DNA of 64,000 nucleotides from Strongylocentrotus purpuratus (lineage: Eukaryota > Echinodermata > Echinoidea > Camarodonta > Strongylocentrotidae): NCBI RefSeq assembly GCF_000002235.5, contig NW_022145615.1, positions 29,977,059 to 30,041,058 on the forward strand, written 5' to 3'. Positions 10,438-23,326 of the stretch are shown here, piece by piece; the stretch's first letter is position 1, and every line of letters begins with the position of its first letter. The position numbers and the translations under genes are program-made. A model generated the notes under the pieces. The model was not told the origin of the DNA. It saw only the letters and a list, made by a program, of their open reading frames with translations, and ran no database searches.

Positions 10438-12840
10438 ACATACGTTTTAGGCCATTTTAAGCATTTTATAAAAAATCTCGCACACGCGCATGCGCGCGTG
10501 TTTTCGCGCGTTCTGGCATTTTGCAACAAAGAATCGCCAATTTTTTTTTTTATCATATTTGGCACATTTTCCCAAGCATTTTGATACCTTGTTAACATAT
10601 TTCTGACCACTAATAACGGAGTAAGCGTCCGTTTAAGATACACGTCCGTGCGTGCGAGCTCTTGTAATACATAGCATATATGGGCAAAAACATGCCTGGG
10701 CAAAAACATGCCTATACAAAATCCATTGTAGCTCTTTAGGATGTAAGGTGACCCCAAATTTTGTTTCATATTTTGTAGAGTATGAATTGGAAATATGAGT
10801 TCTTGTCTCATTTGACCCTCAATTAACTCATGACGTCATCATAATGGCCTCCGAACTCAAAATTCCAATTTGCATATTATGACATCAGCATATTTTTGGA
10901 AAATTGATTATATCTCTGTAAATATTGATTGATTTTCTTCCAACTTTCGATATGTTCTAGCTGAGATAATTCACTACAAATGCAATTGACATGATTTTTC
11001 ATTTCGACAAAGGAATCATGACGTATTTTTGCGATTAAAGGAGGAATATCAATTTTTCACTTTTTGCGTGTATTCTCTATGGGACATGACTTTTTTCGAA
11101 ACTGGATTCTACATTCCCGTCTTTCGCGAGCAATATCTCCGTCGTTTTAGCTTCGTTTACGCTGAACTTCCTAGTACATGTAGTAGGAGTAGTATTAGAA
11201 GCAGTATCACAATAATAATGACAACAATGATTATTATGGTTGGTGGTGTTACTAATGTTATTTTTGTAATTATCAGGTGGGCTGTATATCGCACAGACCA
11301 CCTTATAATTTCGTTAGAATTGCCTTTGTTTATTTATTTATTTATTATCAGGTGGGCTGTATATCGTACAGACCACCTTATAATTTCGGTAGAATTACCT
11401 TTATTTATTTATCAGGTGGGCTGTATATCGTACAGACCACCTTATAATTTCGTTAGAATTGCCTTTATTTATTTATCAGGTGGGCTGTATCTAATACAGA
11501 CCACCTTATAATTTTGTTAAAATTGCCTTTATTTATTTATCAGGTGGGCTGTATCTAATACAGACCACCTTATAATTTTGTTAAAATTGCCTTTATTATC
11601 AGGTGGGCTGTAAAGCGTACAGAAAACCTTATGATTTCGTTAGAATTGCCTTTATTATTTATTTTACTTATTTCAAACCACTTTTTTTTGTAAGCACGAT
11701 TACTTGAAAATGGCTCAAATTTGGCACACAATGTATAGGCATATGTACAAAACACAATAACGTTTTCAACTATGACCTTCACTGATGACGTCATCTAGGC
11801 GCCATTTTGTAAATTTTTCTGAAAATCAACTCATGATCATATCTTCATAATTAACCAAAAGCCATTTTTGATTCATATTTATCATGATTAAGGTCAATAT
11901 TCGTCCGGTCAATTTCAGGTCAAAAAACGCGCGCGTGCGCGTACGTCCGCGCGCAAAATATTAAAATACTCAAAATAGTCTCAAAATAATTTTACATACG
12001 TTTTAGGCCATTTTAAGCATTTTATAAAAAATCTCGCACACGCGCATGCGCGCGTGTTTTCGCGCGTTCTGGCATTTTGCAACAAAGAATCGCCAATTTT
12101 TCTTTTTCATCATATTTGGCACATTTTCCCAAGCATTTTGATACCTTGTTAACATATTTTTGACCATTAATAACGGAGTAAGCGTCCGTTTAAGATACAC
12201 GTCCGTGCGTGCGAGCTCTTGTAATACATAGCATAATGGGCAAAAACATGCCTATACAAAATCCATCGTAGCTCTTTAGGATGAAAGGTGACCCCAAATT
12301 TTGTTTCATATTTTGTAGAGTATGAATTGGAAATATGAGTTCTTGTCTCATTTGACCCTCAATTAACTCATGACGTCATCATAATGGCCTCCGAACTCAA
12401 AATTCCAATTTGCATATTATGACATCAGCATATTTTTGGAAAATTGATTGTATCTCTGTAAATATTGATTGATTTTCTTCCAACTTTCGATATGTTCTAG
12501 CTGAGATAATTCACTACAAATGCAAATGACATGATTTTTCATTTCGACAAAGGAATCATGACGTATTTTTGCGATTAAAGGAGGAATATCAATTTTTCAC
12601 TTTTTGCGTGTATTCTCTATGGGACATGACTTTTTTTCAAAACTGGATTCTACATTCCCGTCTTTCGCGAGCAATATCTCCGTCGTTTTAGCTTCGTTTA
12701 CGCTGAATTTCGAGTATGTTGTAGCTGAGACAATAAGCTATCTTAAATTTGCCCTTTATTTTGTCTCAATTTTAGTTAGACCAGCCCACCTATACTTGTT
12801 CAAAACAAGTATTACAAATTTAGTTTATTATTATTATTAT
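10437..12840 (+). repeat. Dispersed repeat family C, two plus-orientation copies
   Basis: The segments 10,437-11,160 and 11,990-12,720 are near-identical (tacgttttaggccatttt, cgcgcatgcgcgcgtg, gcgagctcttgtaatac, atgacgtcatcataatgg in the same order). Both match 2040-3420 reversed. The two copies are separated by the hairpin array at 11,275-11,655. The alternating CG/CA core (e.g. 11,935-11,955) is Z-DNA-prone. Nothing coding was recognised. Confidence 0.8.
11275..11655. repeat. Six-unit tandem array of hairpins
   Basis: Units begin with AGGTGGGCTGTA at 11,275, 11,350, 11,414, 11,478, 11,542 and 11,601 (spacings 75, 64, 64, 64, 59). In most units the opening AGGTGGGCTGTA pairs with TACAGACCACCT about 15 bases later, so each unit is itself a small hairpin, followed by a spacer ending in tttatttattt. 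The last unit is degraded (acagaaaacct). Confidence 0.9.
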
Positions 12841-12848
12841 CAACATTG

Positions 12849-13405
12849 TCACCGGAGCAAGTGTCGCTTCAGGCGGAGCAAATGTCGGCGGAGCAACTGT
12901 TGGCGGAGCAATAGTCGGCGGAGCAAATGTCACCGGAGCAATTATCGCGTTTTGCAGAGCAATTGTCGGCGGAGCAATTGTAGGCGGAGCAAATGTCGGC
13001 GGAGCAACTGTCGTTCGAGGAGCATTTGTCACCGGAGCAATTGTCGCGTTTTGCGGAGCAATTGTCGGCGGAGCAATTGTCGGCGGAGCAAATGTCGGCG
13101 GAGCTATTGTCGGCGGAGTAATTGTCGGCGGAGCAAATGTCGGCGGAGCAAATGTCGGCGGAGCATATGTCGGCGGAGCAAATGTCGGCGGAGCAATTGT
13201 CGGCGGAGCAATTGTCGGCGGAGCAAATGTCGGCGGAGCTATTGTCGGCGGAGTAATTGTCGGCGGAGCAAATGTCGGCGGAGCAAATGTCGGCGGAGCA
13301 TATGTCGGCGGAGCAAATGTCGGCGGAGCAATTCTCGGCGGAGCAAATGTCGCGGAGCAATTGTCGCGTTTTGCGGAGTAAATGTCGCGGAGCAATCGTC
13401 GGCGG
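12849..13405. repeat. 15-bp minisatellite with 135-bp higher-order unit
   Basis: Units of the form GGAGCAAATGTCGGC run for over 500 bp. Variants (gtaatt, gctatt, catatg) recur in fixed order with a 135-bp period: ggagtaatt sits at 13,115 and again at 13,250. The 15-bp unit is a multiple of three, so both strands stay open and give long artificial frames (RRSKC-type on plus, APPTF-type on minus). There are no gene-like signals around it. Confidence 0.95.
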
Positions 13406-13423
13406 AGCATGTGTCGGGTTACC

Positions 13424-13904
13424 GGCCTGACATGAAGGCTTCTAAATAAGCATATTTATCGCCCGACTGTAAATTTGGGAATTTCTAATTTTCCAACAAA
13501 CGCATAAAAAAATATGACTTACAAAAATCACTGGTGTCGAATAAGAAATACCCCCCCCCCTCATCAGTACGCCAGCGTTCAGAGGCTCATGTCTTCTTAC
13601 CCCTATAAAAAAAACACACACGCTTTTCCATTCTCTCACAATATTTCCACGATATGCGCGTATCGCTATGATAAAAACCTCTATTGATAAATATAGTTGG
13701 CATGCGGAATGTTTAGGAAATATTTAATTCCTGTTAACTTTTCTTTTCTTTGAATGGAATTTTATATGTGATTTAATTCAGGTTTGTATTATTGTTATGT
13801 CCTTTCTCCTTAATACTGCTTCTTTCTTCATTTTTTTTTTTTTTTTTTTTTTTTGGGGGGGGGGGGGGGGCAAAGTGCCCCCCCCCCCTCTTCCGGCGCC
13901 TATG
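13424..13904. mobile_element. hAT-type element, right half, copy 2
   Basis: This repeats 7902-8355, including the CTTCCGGCGCCTATG terminus and the following TCTCCCAC. The left half is missing: the match starts abruptly at cctgacatgaagg, next to the minisatellite. Confidence 0.7.
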
Positions 13905-13912
13905 TCTCCCAC

Positions 13913-14474
13913 GCTTCATTGACATCTGTAATTTGAAATATGTCGTTGAAAGGCCTCTGTGTCAGTGCATGAAACTACAAATCCTTAATAATCAAATTTT
14001 GGGAAATCACGCCATGCAGCTTATTATGTTTTTCAAGGGTTTGTGGCAACTCTCACCATAAAATGTAAAAGTAAAGAAATGTTCGCTGAAGAAAATTTTA
14101 TATACACCAGCGACAATGTGTTTGTCTGGGTTGGCAGAATAAATATGATCAATTATCGATTTCGATGACATAGTAACTCGGGTAGGAACAGTAATTAATT
14201 GTGTGCATAAGAAACCAGTCATCAAAGATGAGAAATCATTTGCATCTGAATTTAAACTATCCTGACATAAATCACAATTAGAGTCTCCCAGTAGAATCAT
14301 TTCTACATTGTCGCTAATCGCCCTTTTCATCATACAAGAGATTTTATCGAAATACTCGACTGAAACGTTTGGTGGTCTATTATAATACACAAATCAGAAG
14401 AGTTTCGTTACGAGCTACTTTAACTTTACAATATTGCTTCGAGATCAAAGTCCAGCCGTGTTGTCTCTTCATAC
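13913..14474 (-). pseudogene. LINE A: endonuclease fragment, copy 2
   Basis: The minus-strand frame 14,007-14,390 encodes YNRPPNVSVEYF, ILLGDSNCDL and LITVPTRVT in the order of a LINE AP-type endonuclease. Here the GDSN core keeps the asparagine that copy 1 has changed to lysine. It is broken at 14,475 by a plus-strand LINE and resumes at 17,509. Confidence 0.75.
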
Positions 14475-17400
14475 ATATATGAAACCCATTTAGACGAATC
14501 CATATGTGACGAAGAAATTGCAATAAGTGGATACACCTGTGAACGTCGAGATCGAAACCGTTCAGGCGGAGGAGTCGCCGCATATGTACGTGAAGGGCTT
14601 AATTATATAGTTAAACCGGAATTTATGCCAAAAGACCTGGAAATCATTGTGATGGAAATACATGAAGATAAGCAAAAATCGTATCATGTAGTAACCTGGT
14701 ACAGACCACCCTCTTCAAATTATGACTTGTTCACTAAATTCGAAGACAACCTTGAGATGATCGAAGGAACTGGAACAGATTTTATCATCCTTGGCGATAT
14801 GAACTGTGACATGAAGAAGAAAAACTCCCAGTGGCAAGCTAAGCAACTCTTTGAAATATTTCACAATAATAGATGTGAGCAACTTATAATGGAAGCAACT
14901 CGCGTAACAAATAACTCAAGTTCATTAATTGATTTGATTGTGACGAACAATTCTCAGCAAATTCAGTCAAGTCAAGTGGAGTATTGCATGTGACTCTGAG
15001 TGACCACTATATGGTAGATTGTGTAAAAGGGAAACTTCCTAATTGTAATGTAATGCATAAATATAGAAAGATGAGGAATAAAAGAAAACTGAAGCCCGAC
15101 ATTGTGCAAAATTTCATTCAACGTATTAATTTTGATTGTATCCAAGAATATGTTTGCCCCCAAAAGGCGTATGGAGCATTCGAGAGTATATTGAATTCTA
15201 TATTAGATGATATAGCACCCATAAAACGAATGAGAATCAAGAATAAAACATCAAAATGGATTAATCAAAACATCCTAGATTTGATTGAAGAGAAAAATGC
15301 TGCTAAACAGATTGCCAAAAAGTCAAAAGATGACGTTGACTGGCGCATTTACAAATTATTAAGAAATAAAGTCATTGCTGTTATTAGGAAAGCAAAACGT
15401 GAGTATATTGGAAATTGTATTGAAAACAGCTTTGATAGCAATACTCTGTTTTCATCTATGCAGCAATTCTTACCTACTAAGAAGAAAGTCTGCAATAATA
15501 TTCCACAGTTACTTATCAATGAAGAAATTATCTATGACCATAAACAAATTATGAATGAATTCAATGACTATTTTGTTTCAGTAGGTAAAAATATACAAGA
15601 CCAACAAACTTGTCCTTCTCAAGATATGACGTTTAAAAATTATTGTTCTGATGTTATCGCTGGCGAATTCAATTTTGCCGATGTTGCCGAAAGCACTGTT
15701 TTAAAGGAATTAAAAGAAATTTCTGTCAAAAAGGCTACAGGGCCAGATGAGATCCCAGCATTGTTTATAAAGATGATTTCTCCATATATTGCCAAACCAA
15801 TGTGTCATATTATAAATATGTCTTTGACTCAAGGAATTGTTCCGCTTCAATAGAAAATATCACGTGTAACTCCCATATATAAAAAGGGAGATAAACAAGA
15901 AAAAAGCAATTACAGACCAATATCGGTTATTCCAGTACTAGCCAAAGTGATAGAAAAGATTGTTTTCAAGCAGATATATAAATTTTTAAATGACAATAAC
16001 TTACTTTGTGATAATCAGTCAGGTTTTCGGCCAAAGCACTCAACGACTACTACACTATTAAATATCACAGAAGATCTATTTGATAATATAGACAAAGGAT
16101 GCACAACAGGGATTGTTATGCTCGATTTACAAAAAGCATTTGACTGCATTGATCATCACATCCTTCTGCAAAAATTACGTTTCATCGGTATGTCTGAAAA
16201 AGTCACCAAATGGTTTGAAGGTTATCTAATAGGGAGAAAGCAATTTATTACAATGAATGGTATAAGCTCGAATACTAAGGAACTTACATGCGAAATACCG
16301 CAAGGTACTATTATAGGACCCATGCTATTTTCAATATATGTGAACGATCTACCAACTGCAGTGAAGCATTCTAAGGTATTAATGTATGCTGACGATACGT
16401 GTTTATATTTCAGTAGTAACAATGTTCAAGAATTGACAACGACTTTAAACAAAGACCTAGAATCCGTATGTGAATATCTAAAATGTAACAAACTTAAATT
16501 AAATGTTAAGAAATGTGAGTTTCTTGTCGTAGGAACCAGGAGTAAGTTAAACAGACTTGATCCTAATATACATTTACTAGTAGAGAGTATACCCATTCTG
16601 AGAGTTTCATCGTGTAAGTATCTTGGCGTAATTCTAGACGAGAATCTAAGTTGGAACCTACATATCAACGAAATAAGAAGAAAAGTTTTGTTTAAATTGT
16701 ATATGTTAAGGAGAATTCGTCCGATTATTACACAACGCCAAGCGGAATTGTTTTATAAATCCATGATACAATGTCATTTTGATTACTGTGATATAGTCTA
16801 TGCAAATACAGGGGTTACGAACTTGAAGAAAACTTCAAACTTTACAAAATAAAGCGCTAAAAACTGTTTTAAGGAAAGACCCAAGATTCCCAACAGATCA
16901 GTTGTTCATACTTTTGAAGTTAGATAACATTTTAGAAAGATTGAAAAAAAGGACATTAATAGTTATGCACCAAATATTTTATAATAATGCACCAAAACCT
17001 ATTTTACATTTCTTTGAAAAGCACAACCCTGTGTATAATACCCGACACTCTTTTCATAACTTTGCATTACCTAAAGGCCAAACGAATTATAAAATAAGGA
17101 GTTATAAAGGAGCGAAATGCTGGAACACAATTTTACAGGAACTGAAATCCATAGAGAATAAAAATGTTTTTAGAAAACAGATCATTGACAGACCCTTGGG
17201 AGGAGAGTCAATCAGACTCTCGGTTTACAATACACTTCTCTGTTAATTATTTACTTTTTATTCATTATTGTTAATTTTTATTTTGTACATTATAATAATT
17301 CATGTTTTCTTTGTTTATTTTTTGTTGTTGTTTTGTTTCGATTATTTTGCATATTTTTATGTTTTGTTGTCTTTGTTACTGGAATTTGTTTTGTGATATA

Positions 17401-17508
17401 ATTTGTATATTTTTTATTCAGTCACGGACTTTCTGAAAATCAACCGATAGGCTGAGAGAGTGACCGTGCTTAAATAAATAAATGAAATGAAATGAAATGA
17501 AATGAAGC
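14475..17508 (+). mobile_element. LINE B: CR1/L2/jockey-type retrotransposon, 5'-truncated
   Basis: It starts inside an endonuclease domain (14,475-14,990: ETHLDESICDEE, GGGVAAYVREG, VTWYRPPSS, ILGDMNCDM), then a linker, then reverse transcriptase. RT motifs are NYRPISVIPVLAKVIEK (15,910-15,960), SGFRPKHST (16,019), LDLQKAFDCIDH (16,122), PQGTIIGPMLF (16,299) and the catalytic YADD (16,385). The C-terminal region runs to the stop at 17,246. The 3' end is a (GAAAT)n tail at 17,481-17,505, as in L2-like LINEs. It is dead: a CAAGT duplication shifts the frame near 14,965, a nonsense codon sits at 15,851, and there is a shift near 16,825. The start is truncated, and the element sits inside LINE A copy 2. 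Confidence 0.9.
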
Positions 17509-17937
17509 ATAAAGGGCTTCACTTCCTCCGACGGTGTATCGTTCTGTCTTTACGAATAATGTTGTACTCCTTTATTACTAGTTCGGAGTCTGGTCTTATC
17601 AAAGTGAGTTTCTGTTATAGCTATAGTATCGAATGGATTATATTTCAGAGTATATTTTAGATCATCTATCTTAATTGGCTGGTAACGAACTGATATTGAT
17701 TGACACAGGCGAGTACGCAGGTTTTTTTTAATGTGTATGTTTTATGTATGTTTTTTTGGAAACCCCCCCCCCCCTTGAAAAAAATCCTGCGTACGCCACT
17801 GGATTGACATGGCAATTTGTTTGACCTTTCCCACCAAATGATTTTCCAGACATAGTATGCATCATTTTCCTACTATACTACTAGGCCAGGGACGTGTTAC
17901 AACGTGACGTGGTCGATCGTCGATAGCAGTACATTTG
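17509..17937 (-). pseudogene. LINE A: endonuclease N-terminal part, copy 2
   Basis: It matches 10,042-10,437. The minus strand gives the same SVRYQPIKIDDLKYTL and FDTIAITETHFDKTR, followed by EYNIIRKDRTIHRR with frameshifts. Unlike copy 1 it keeps the E in TET, the expected endonuclease residue. It is interrupted by a 96-bp MITE at 17,706-17,801. The match to copy 1 ends at gatcgtcgatagcagta. Confidence 0.65.
17706..17801. mobile_element. 96-bp hAT-type MITE with 8-bp target duplication
   Basis: The ends are CAGGCGAGTACGCAGG and CCTGCGTACGCCACTG. The flanks are GATTGACA at 17,698-17,705 and 17,802-17,809. The empty site is visible in copy 1 near 10,300. The centre is poly-T and poly-C. 8-bp duplications and CAG ends fit the hAT superfamily. 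Confidence 0.8.
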
Positions 17938-18083
17938 ATTGTCTTGATCTGCACAGCTTGAAGCGTTGAATGGGAATGATGAATGGCAAAAAGCGCTGGG
18001 TTTTCAACTTTTTATAGCTTAGTTACATTTTTTGTTTATTTCATTGTTCATTTACCACAGATAAGCATCAAACAATCCGCAAT

Positions 18084-21000
18084 ATGAATGTGAATGACAA
18101 CGAGAAGGATACCAAGGTAGAGAAAGAAATCCCAACAGACTTGGCGAAATGGGCACGGGCATTCCGAGAAGAAAGCAATACTGACGCACTCGAAGCTAAA
18201 TACGATGATTTTGCTGAACAATATGATAAGGTACGTGACGTAGCCACTAGGGTCAATGGTTAAGCCCCTATAATATACCAAACTAGTTCTCACTACGTTC
18301 TGGAACTGTCCAAGAAAATCGTGAAACGGGTTGTGGTCGGGGTAGAATGTGTAAATAATATTCTCAAGAGGGCAAACAAAAGGTATTCATGAAGCGCCTC
18401 CATGACTTTGACAGTATTATTCTGAAATGCACAAGCGGACATCTCAATATGCACAGGATGTGTGAATAGGGAGGGGGGAGGGGAGGGATAATTTGTACTG
18501 AAGCTAACTACCTACTGTATATTCGTTTGACATAAACATACTTATTTTCTTGATGAAAAAAATTGTGTAATTTTTGTACAGTCCTTCGACTGTACTTACC
18601 TTCTAACAGGCACAAAGTCCTGAGAAAATTCTCAAACCACAAAGATATTTATGGTTTTCTTTGAAGGCGTCACTGTGCAACACCCTCTCACAGTGATTAA
18701 CGGTAAATTCTCCTAACCATTTTTGAATTTTCCCAACCGTTTTTCTACGAAAATAAGTCATAAGACAAGCTTTTAAAAATCTTTTAACACTTGAATGTCT
18801 GGAATGGTATATAGAGCCAAGCCAATCCATTGCTCTGTGACGATTTAAATGCACCTAAAATGTAATTAAATTGTAATAATATAGTAAGGAGAATTAAGGA
18901 CTCGATCAGATCAGTTTTCCACAATTTTTATCATTAATAATGGTCCGTTTTCACTCAAACTTTCAGATTATCTTTAATTGTACATTTAGCATTGAAGTCA
19001 CTACCTTAGCACCATTTTTATACTAAGTCCCTTTTGAATGAAATGATACTTAAGCTTTTAAACTTTCACTGGAAACTAATGAACCACTTAATTCTCGTCT
19101 TGGTATTCCCTTATCTACATGACCAATATATGAAATTTAGATAAATGCCGCATTGAAGGTCACTGGGCCTGTTTTGACTGCTGACGCCCTCACCCGGTTG
19201 GTAACGAATCGAGATGTGAGAATACTAGACGTAGGCTGCGGCACTGGGCTTGTCGGTCAACAGGTTAGTTTTCAAACCCACCACACCAATGGCGTAGCTA
19301 CAAGGGGGAATAAGTGCCTCGATCCATGCCTACAAATCGAGTTGTGAAGTAAAATTAAAAAGGAAGAAAAAGCGAGAAAATAGAGATAGGGAAAGGGAAA
19401 ATGGGGAAAGGATGAGACACAAACACATTTGGACCCCTCCCGCAATCTTTCTCTTCGGCTTGTAAGCTCACATTTTCATTTTCCGAATAAGATCCCCGCG
19501 CCCAACCGTGTAGCTAGAATTTTATTTTAGGGGGGCGGTATGAGCACGCGAAGCGTGCGAATCACTTACAGAGCGCGCAAAGCGCAAAGCGCGCTCCCTA
19601 GGGCTAGGGGCAAAGACGTTTAAATATAGGGGAGTGGGTGCAGGGAGGGGGAGTTTCCCTTTGATGTTTCATTAAATTATTAGAGAGAGAAGACGATTTG
19701 TTGTACCGTTCTCGACTCCTAATCCTTGTCTAATTTTTTTTTTCTTTGTCTGCTCCTTTTTCTTCCTACGTTGGGGGGGGGGGGGGCGACCGCCCCCACC
19801 GCCCTCCCTGATTCCAATGCCCTCAATTGCATATTGCTCCGGTTGTCTCATTTTCGCCAGCACAAACGTAGGCTTGTTCGCGTTTATAGCAGACGGCAAT
19901 CGGCGGATCAGACGACAATTGATAGTGATTTTGTATGTGAGATTGCTTTGCTAAATTTAAAATACAAGAATCTTTTCCATATCTTTCAACTATCATTGAT
20001 ATCTGATAATTAGACAGTTTGTAAAATAAACCTACCAAACTACATAATACAATTGAATACTTGATTGGAAGTAGGGGAGTTTGATGTGGTGCACAATTGC
20101 ACCCCTCTGCTAATAATCGAATAGTCCATGGTGTTCATGAATATTCATGTTTTTGCTTACCCCGGCAAAATGCTTTCCTATAAATGGAAAAATTACGGTG
20201 GGGGGTTGGATGAAATGGACATAATGAACAAATCAGAAGTGATCTATGATAATTCATGCTTCTTATCCTTCGTGTGCTTGAATTATAACCTTACAATCGC
20301 GTGGAATATTGAGTCCAAAGTTCGACTTGTGTTATATAGGCAATGGCGAGTTTGCGACCTATTTTGATCAAATTACGGTGGGTGAACTTTCAAAAGTCAA
20401 TGGGACATGAGGGTTCCAATGAAAGAGCTAGTGAAAACGTACGTCGGGGTGGATGTGCTTTTCGTTTTTTTTTTTTTTTTTTTTTTTTAACGATTTAGGG
20501 GGGTAAAAGTCAATAGGCTAACGTACATGTTAGGTTGCTAGACTCTGCCGATAGGGGGCGTTCTCAAATGAGACTAAACGGAGCTATATGATATATTTCT
20601 ACGCCACCTCAACACATTGTTCGTTCTGACTGCCATCCGATTTGGGAATAATTAAAACATTTGAGAAGAAAATGAATATAGCCTATTTGAATTTGAACAT
20701 GCATATTCAAGCATGTATAATGTGAATCGTAGTATTAATAAACTATAGTAAAATAACAATTTCGGAGTGTATTGCAAGTTTCCTTGTAGGAGACAAAGCC
20801 AAATCTGTTCTGCATCATAATCATGGAAGTGACGTCAGAGCAGTCTTGTGATTATTTATGATTTGAAGCCGAGTTGGCCTTCACTCCGACCAAAATGTTT
20901 GCAATTCACACTAATTCGATTTTTAGTATATACATTTTACAAAATATTAACATTTATTTAAGTAATATGGAAGTATCCTGACCCATAGTAATTAATGATA

Positions 21001-23280
21001 CGAAGGAATGTTATGTAAATCATTAAATACATAGAACTATACTAAAAAATAGCCTAGATCTGATAATAGCGGAATTATTAAGGGGATAATTAACATTTGA
21101 AATGACATGATGCAACATTACTGCTGTGGCATGTATACCCAGGGTTACATTCCTTTCTCTAGGTATGATCAGGGAGGTGATAGAGAAATTGTTATTTTAC
21201 TATAGTTTATTAATACTAGGATTCACATTATACACGCTTGAATATGCATTATTATATTCAAATCCAATCAACATGTTCATGATACTCTAAATTGGGACTT
21301 TCTAGACTGCCGTTACAAAAAGCATGTATGTACTATGATTTTTAAGATATTAAATAATTACACTCCGTCTTATATGTCAAATAATATCAAATATCGCACG
21401 TATGATTCTTCATTTCGCTCATCCCGAAATCTAGATCTCCCTAAACCGAATTCAAATAATTGCAAAAGAACATTCTTCTATAGGGGGCGACACAATATAA
21501 CCAACTACCAGAACACATCCGAAATGCAACTACATTAAGATCCTTCCATACCCTAATAACTGATAATTTTTCTTAACACACTTCCTTAAACTCAAATGAG
21601 TTTGCATAACCTTGTGTGGGTGTGTGTGTGTGTGTGGGTGGGTGTACGCTATCATTTTAATACTATCATTTTCATGGTGAAGTATGTTACATTTATGTCA
21701 AGATCGGGGGGGGGGGCGAGTACCAACTTTAGAAAAGATGAAAAAAAATAAAATTTAAGTATAGGGATGAGGAAAAGAAAATAGCAATTAGAATGGGAAA
21801 GCTGGGATCACGTTTCTTAAAGTCGGAGCTGCTTAAGATTAATCAAGATTTGTTTTCTTCTCCACCGTGAGCCTGTTAAAAGTGTAACTCTATTTTGCGG
21901 CCTGTATACTTATTTAGTATATTTTTCTTGAGTTGAGAATGTTAGCAGACATCCACTGAGTGAGTAGTGTGTGTGTAGGGAGGGGGTGGGTGGGTGGGTG
22001 AGTGGGTGAGTGGTTGAGTATGTGTGTGGGTGGGTGGGGTTTTTGTGTAAGGGAGGGGGCAGGGCCAGGGAGGGGGCAGGGAGGACCAGGCATTGTTCCA
22101 GTTAAAATTACCTCCAGATTTGTTTAAGTTTTTTTTTTTTTTATATAAGTGAATAACATTTACAATTGGAAAATCAATAATGATAAATCAAAATCGATTT
22201 TAGCAACTGTCCACCAATATTATATTTAGATACCTATACGTTTACTTTGTTGCTCAGTTATATATACTGCAAGTGAGGTTTTGTTTAATTATGTTTATGT
22301 CAAAGTAATCAATATTGAACAAGTTTATTTTATTCAATTGTATGTTATGGTTTGTATTATACATTTGGAGAAATAAAACAAAATTGCTTTAAAACAAAAA
22401 AGTACGCGTATGATAGTATTTTTGAATATTGTGATACTTTGGTATTTACAAAAACTTGTATTTGTGTTTTGTTTCTATTCTGCTTTATGTCGCTTTTATG
22501 TTAATATTGTAGTGTAAGGACCCCAAGGAAGAACAGTAGTGTTCTATAAACACTGCTGAATTGGGCTTTCGACCGATTTTTGTCTATGTCCATGTATAAA
22601 TACTTTACTTTGTATATTTTACTATGTATAATATTTTAATCTGATTTCGGAAATAAAAACAACAACAACAAGAGAAGGAGTGGAAACTGATGTAATTTAT
22701 TCAAACGCATGCGTGAGTTCTAAGGCGTAACAATTGGATGCGTAACATTCCACTTGGCTTTGAAGTTCCATGCTCCGAGCCGTTTTTCCAATTGCGGGGA
22801 ATTTCGGAGGCCTAGCACCAGTTTCACATGTATTAAATTACCGGCGAAATGGGGATCGTATTATATGGGGATCGTATTGGGAGTAGTGCATCAACAACAA
22901 CAAACAAACTTAGTACACCGCCCTTCCAATAATTTGTGTGCCAGAGTTGGTAAAAGAAAACTCATTGAAAGGGACAGCGAACATTTGCTGAGATATCATT
23001 TTCTAATATAGGAATTCTAAATCCTGATTATGTCATGCGCTCTTGTATTTCACCACCTGTTCGTCAGTTGCGGAATAGCGCATAACTTTTCGGCGGCTTG
23101 GAGCATGGAGTCAAAGAATAGCGGCTTGATTCCACTCCTTCTCTATCACCTCCCTGGTATGATTAAAATTAAGACAATAATTATTCTTTCTAGCTAGTTA
23201 TGGTTACGAATGCTTTGCAAAATAATAATGTATATGAAATATCAGACAGAAAACGGACTCTTAAAATAAATTTGTATGGT

Positions 23281-23326
<46 letters not shown>

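Noticed and set aside
11275-11655. CRISPR-like array (regular repeats with spacers)
   Set aside because: Spacers are nearly identical to each other, the genome is animal, and no cas genes exist. It is a tandem hairpin repeat.
12604-13449. 281-codon plus frame and 196-codon minus frame with RRSKC / APPTF repeats
   Set aside because: Both are translations of a 15-bp minisatellite whose unit length is a multiple of three. A repetitive secreted or cysteine-rich protein was considered, but there is no signal sequence or promoter context and the start lies in a dispersed repeat.
14475-17508. Retroviral or LTR element
   Set aside because: No LTRs, gag, protease or integrase are seen. The AP-type endonuclease, RT order and (GAAAT)n tail mark a non-LTR LINE.
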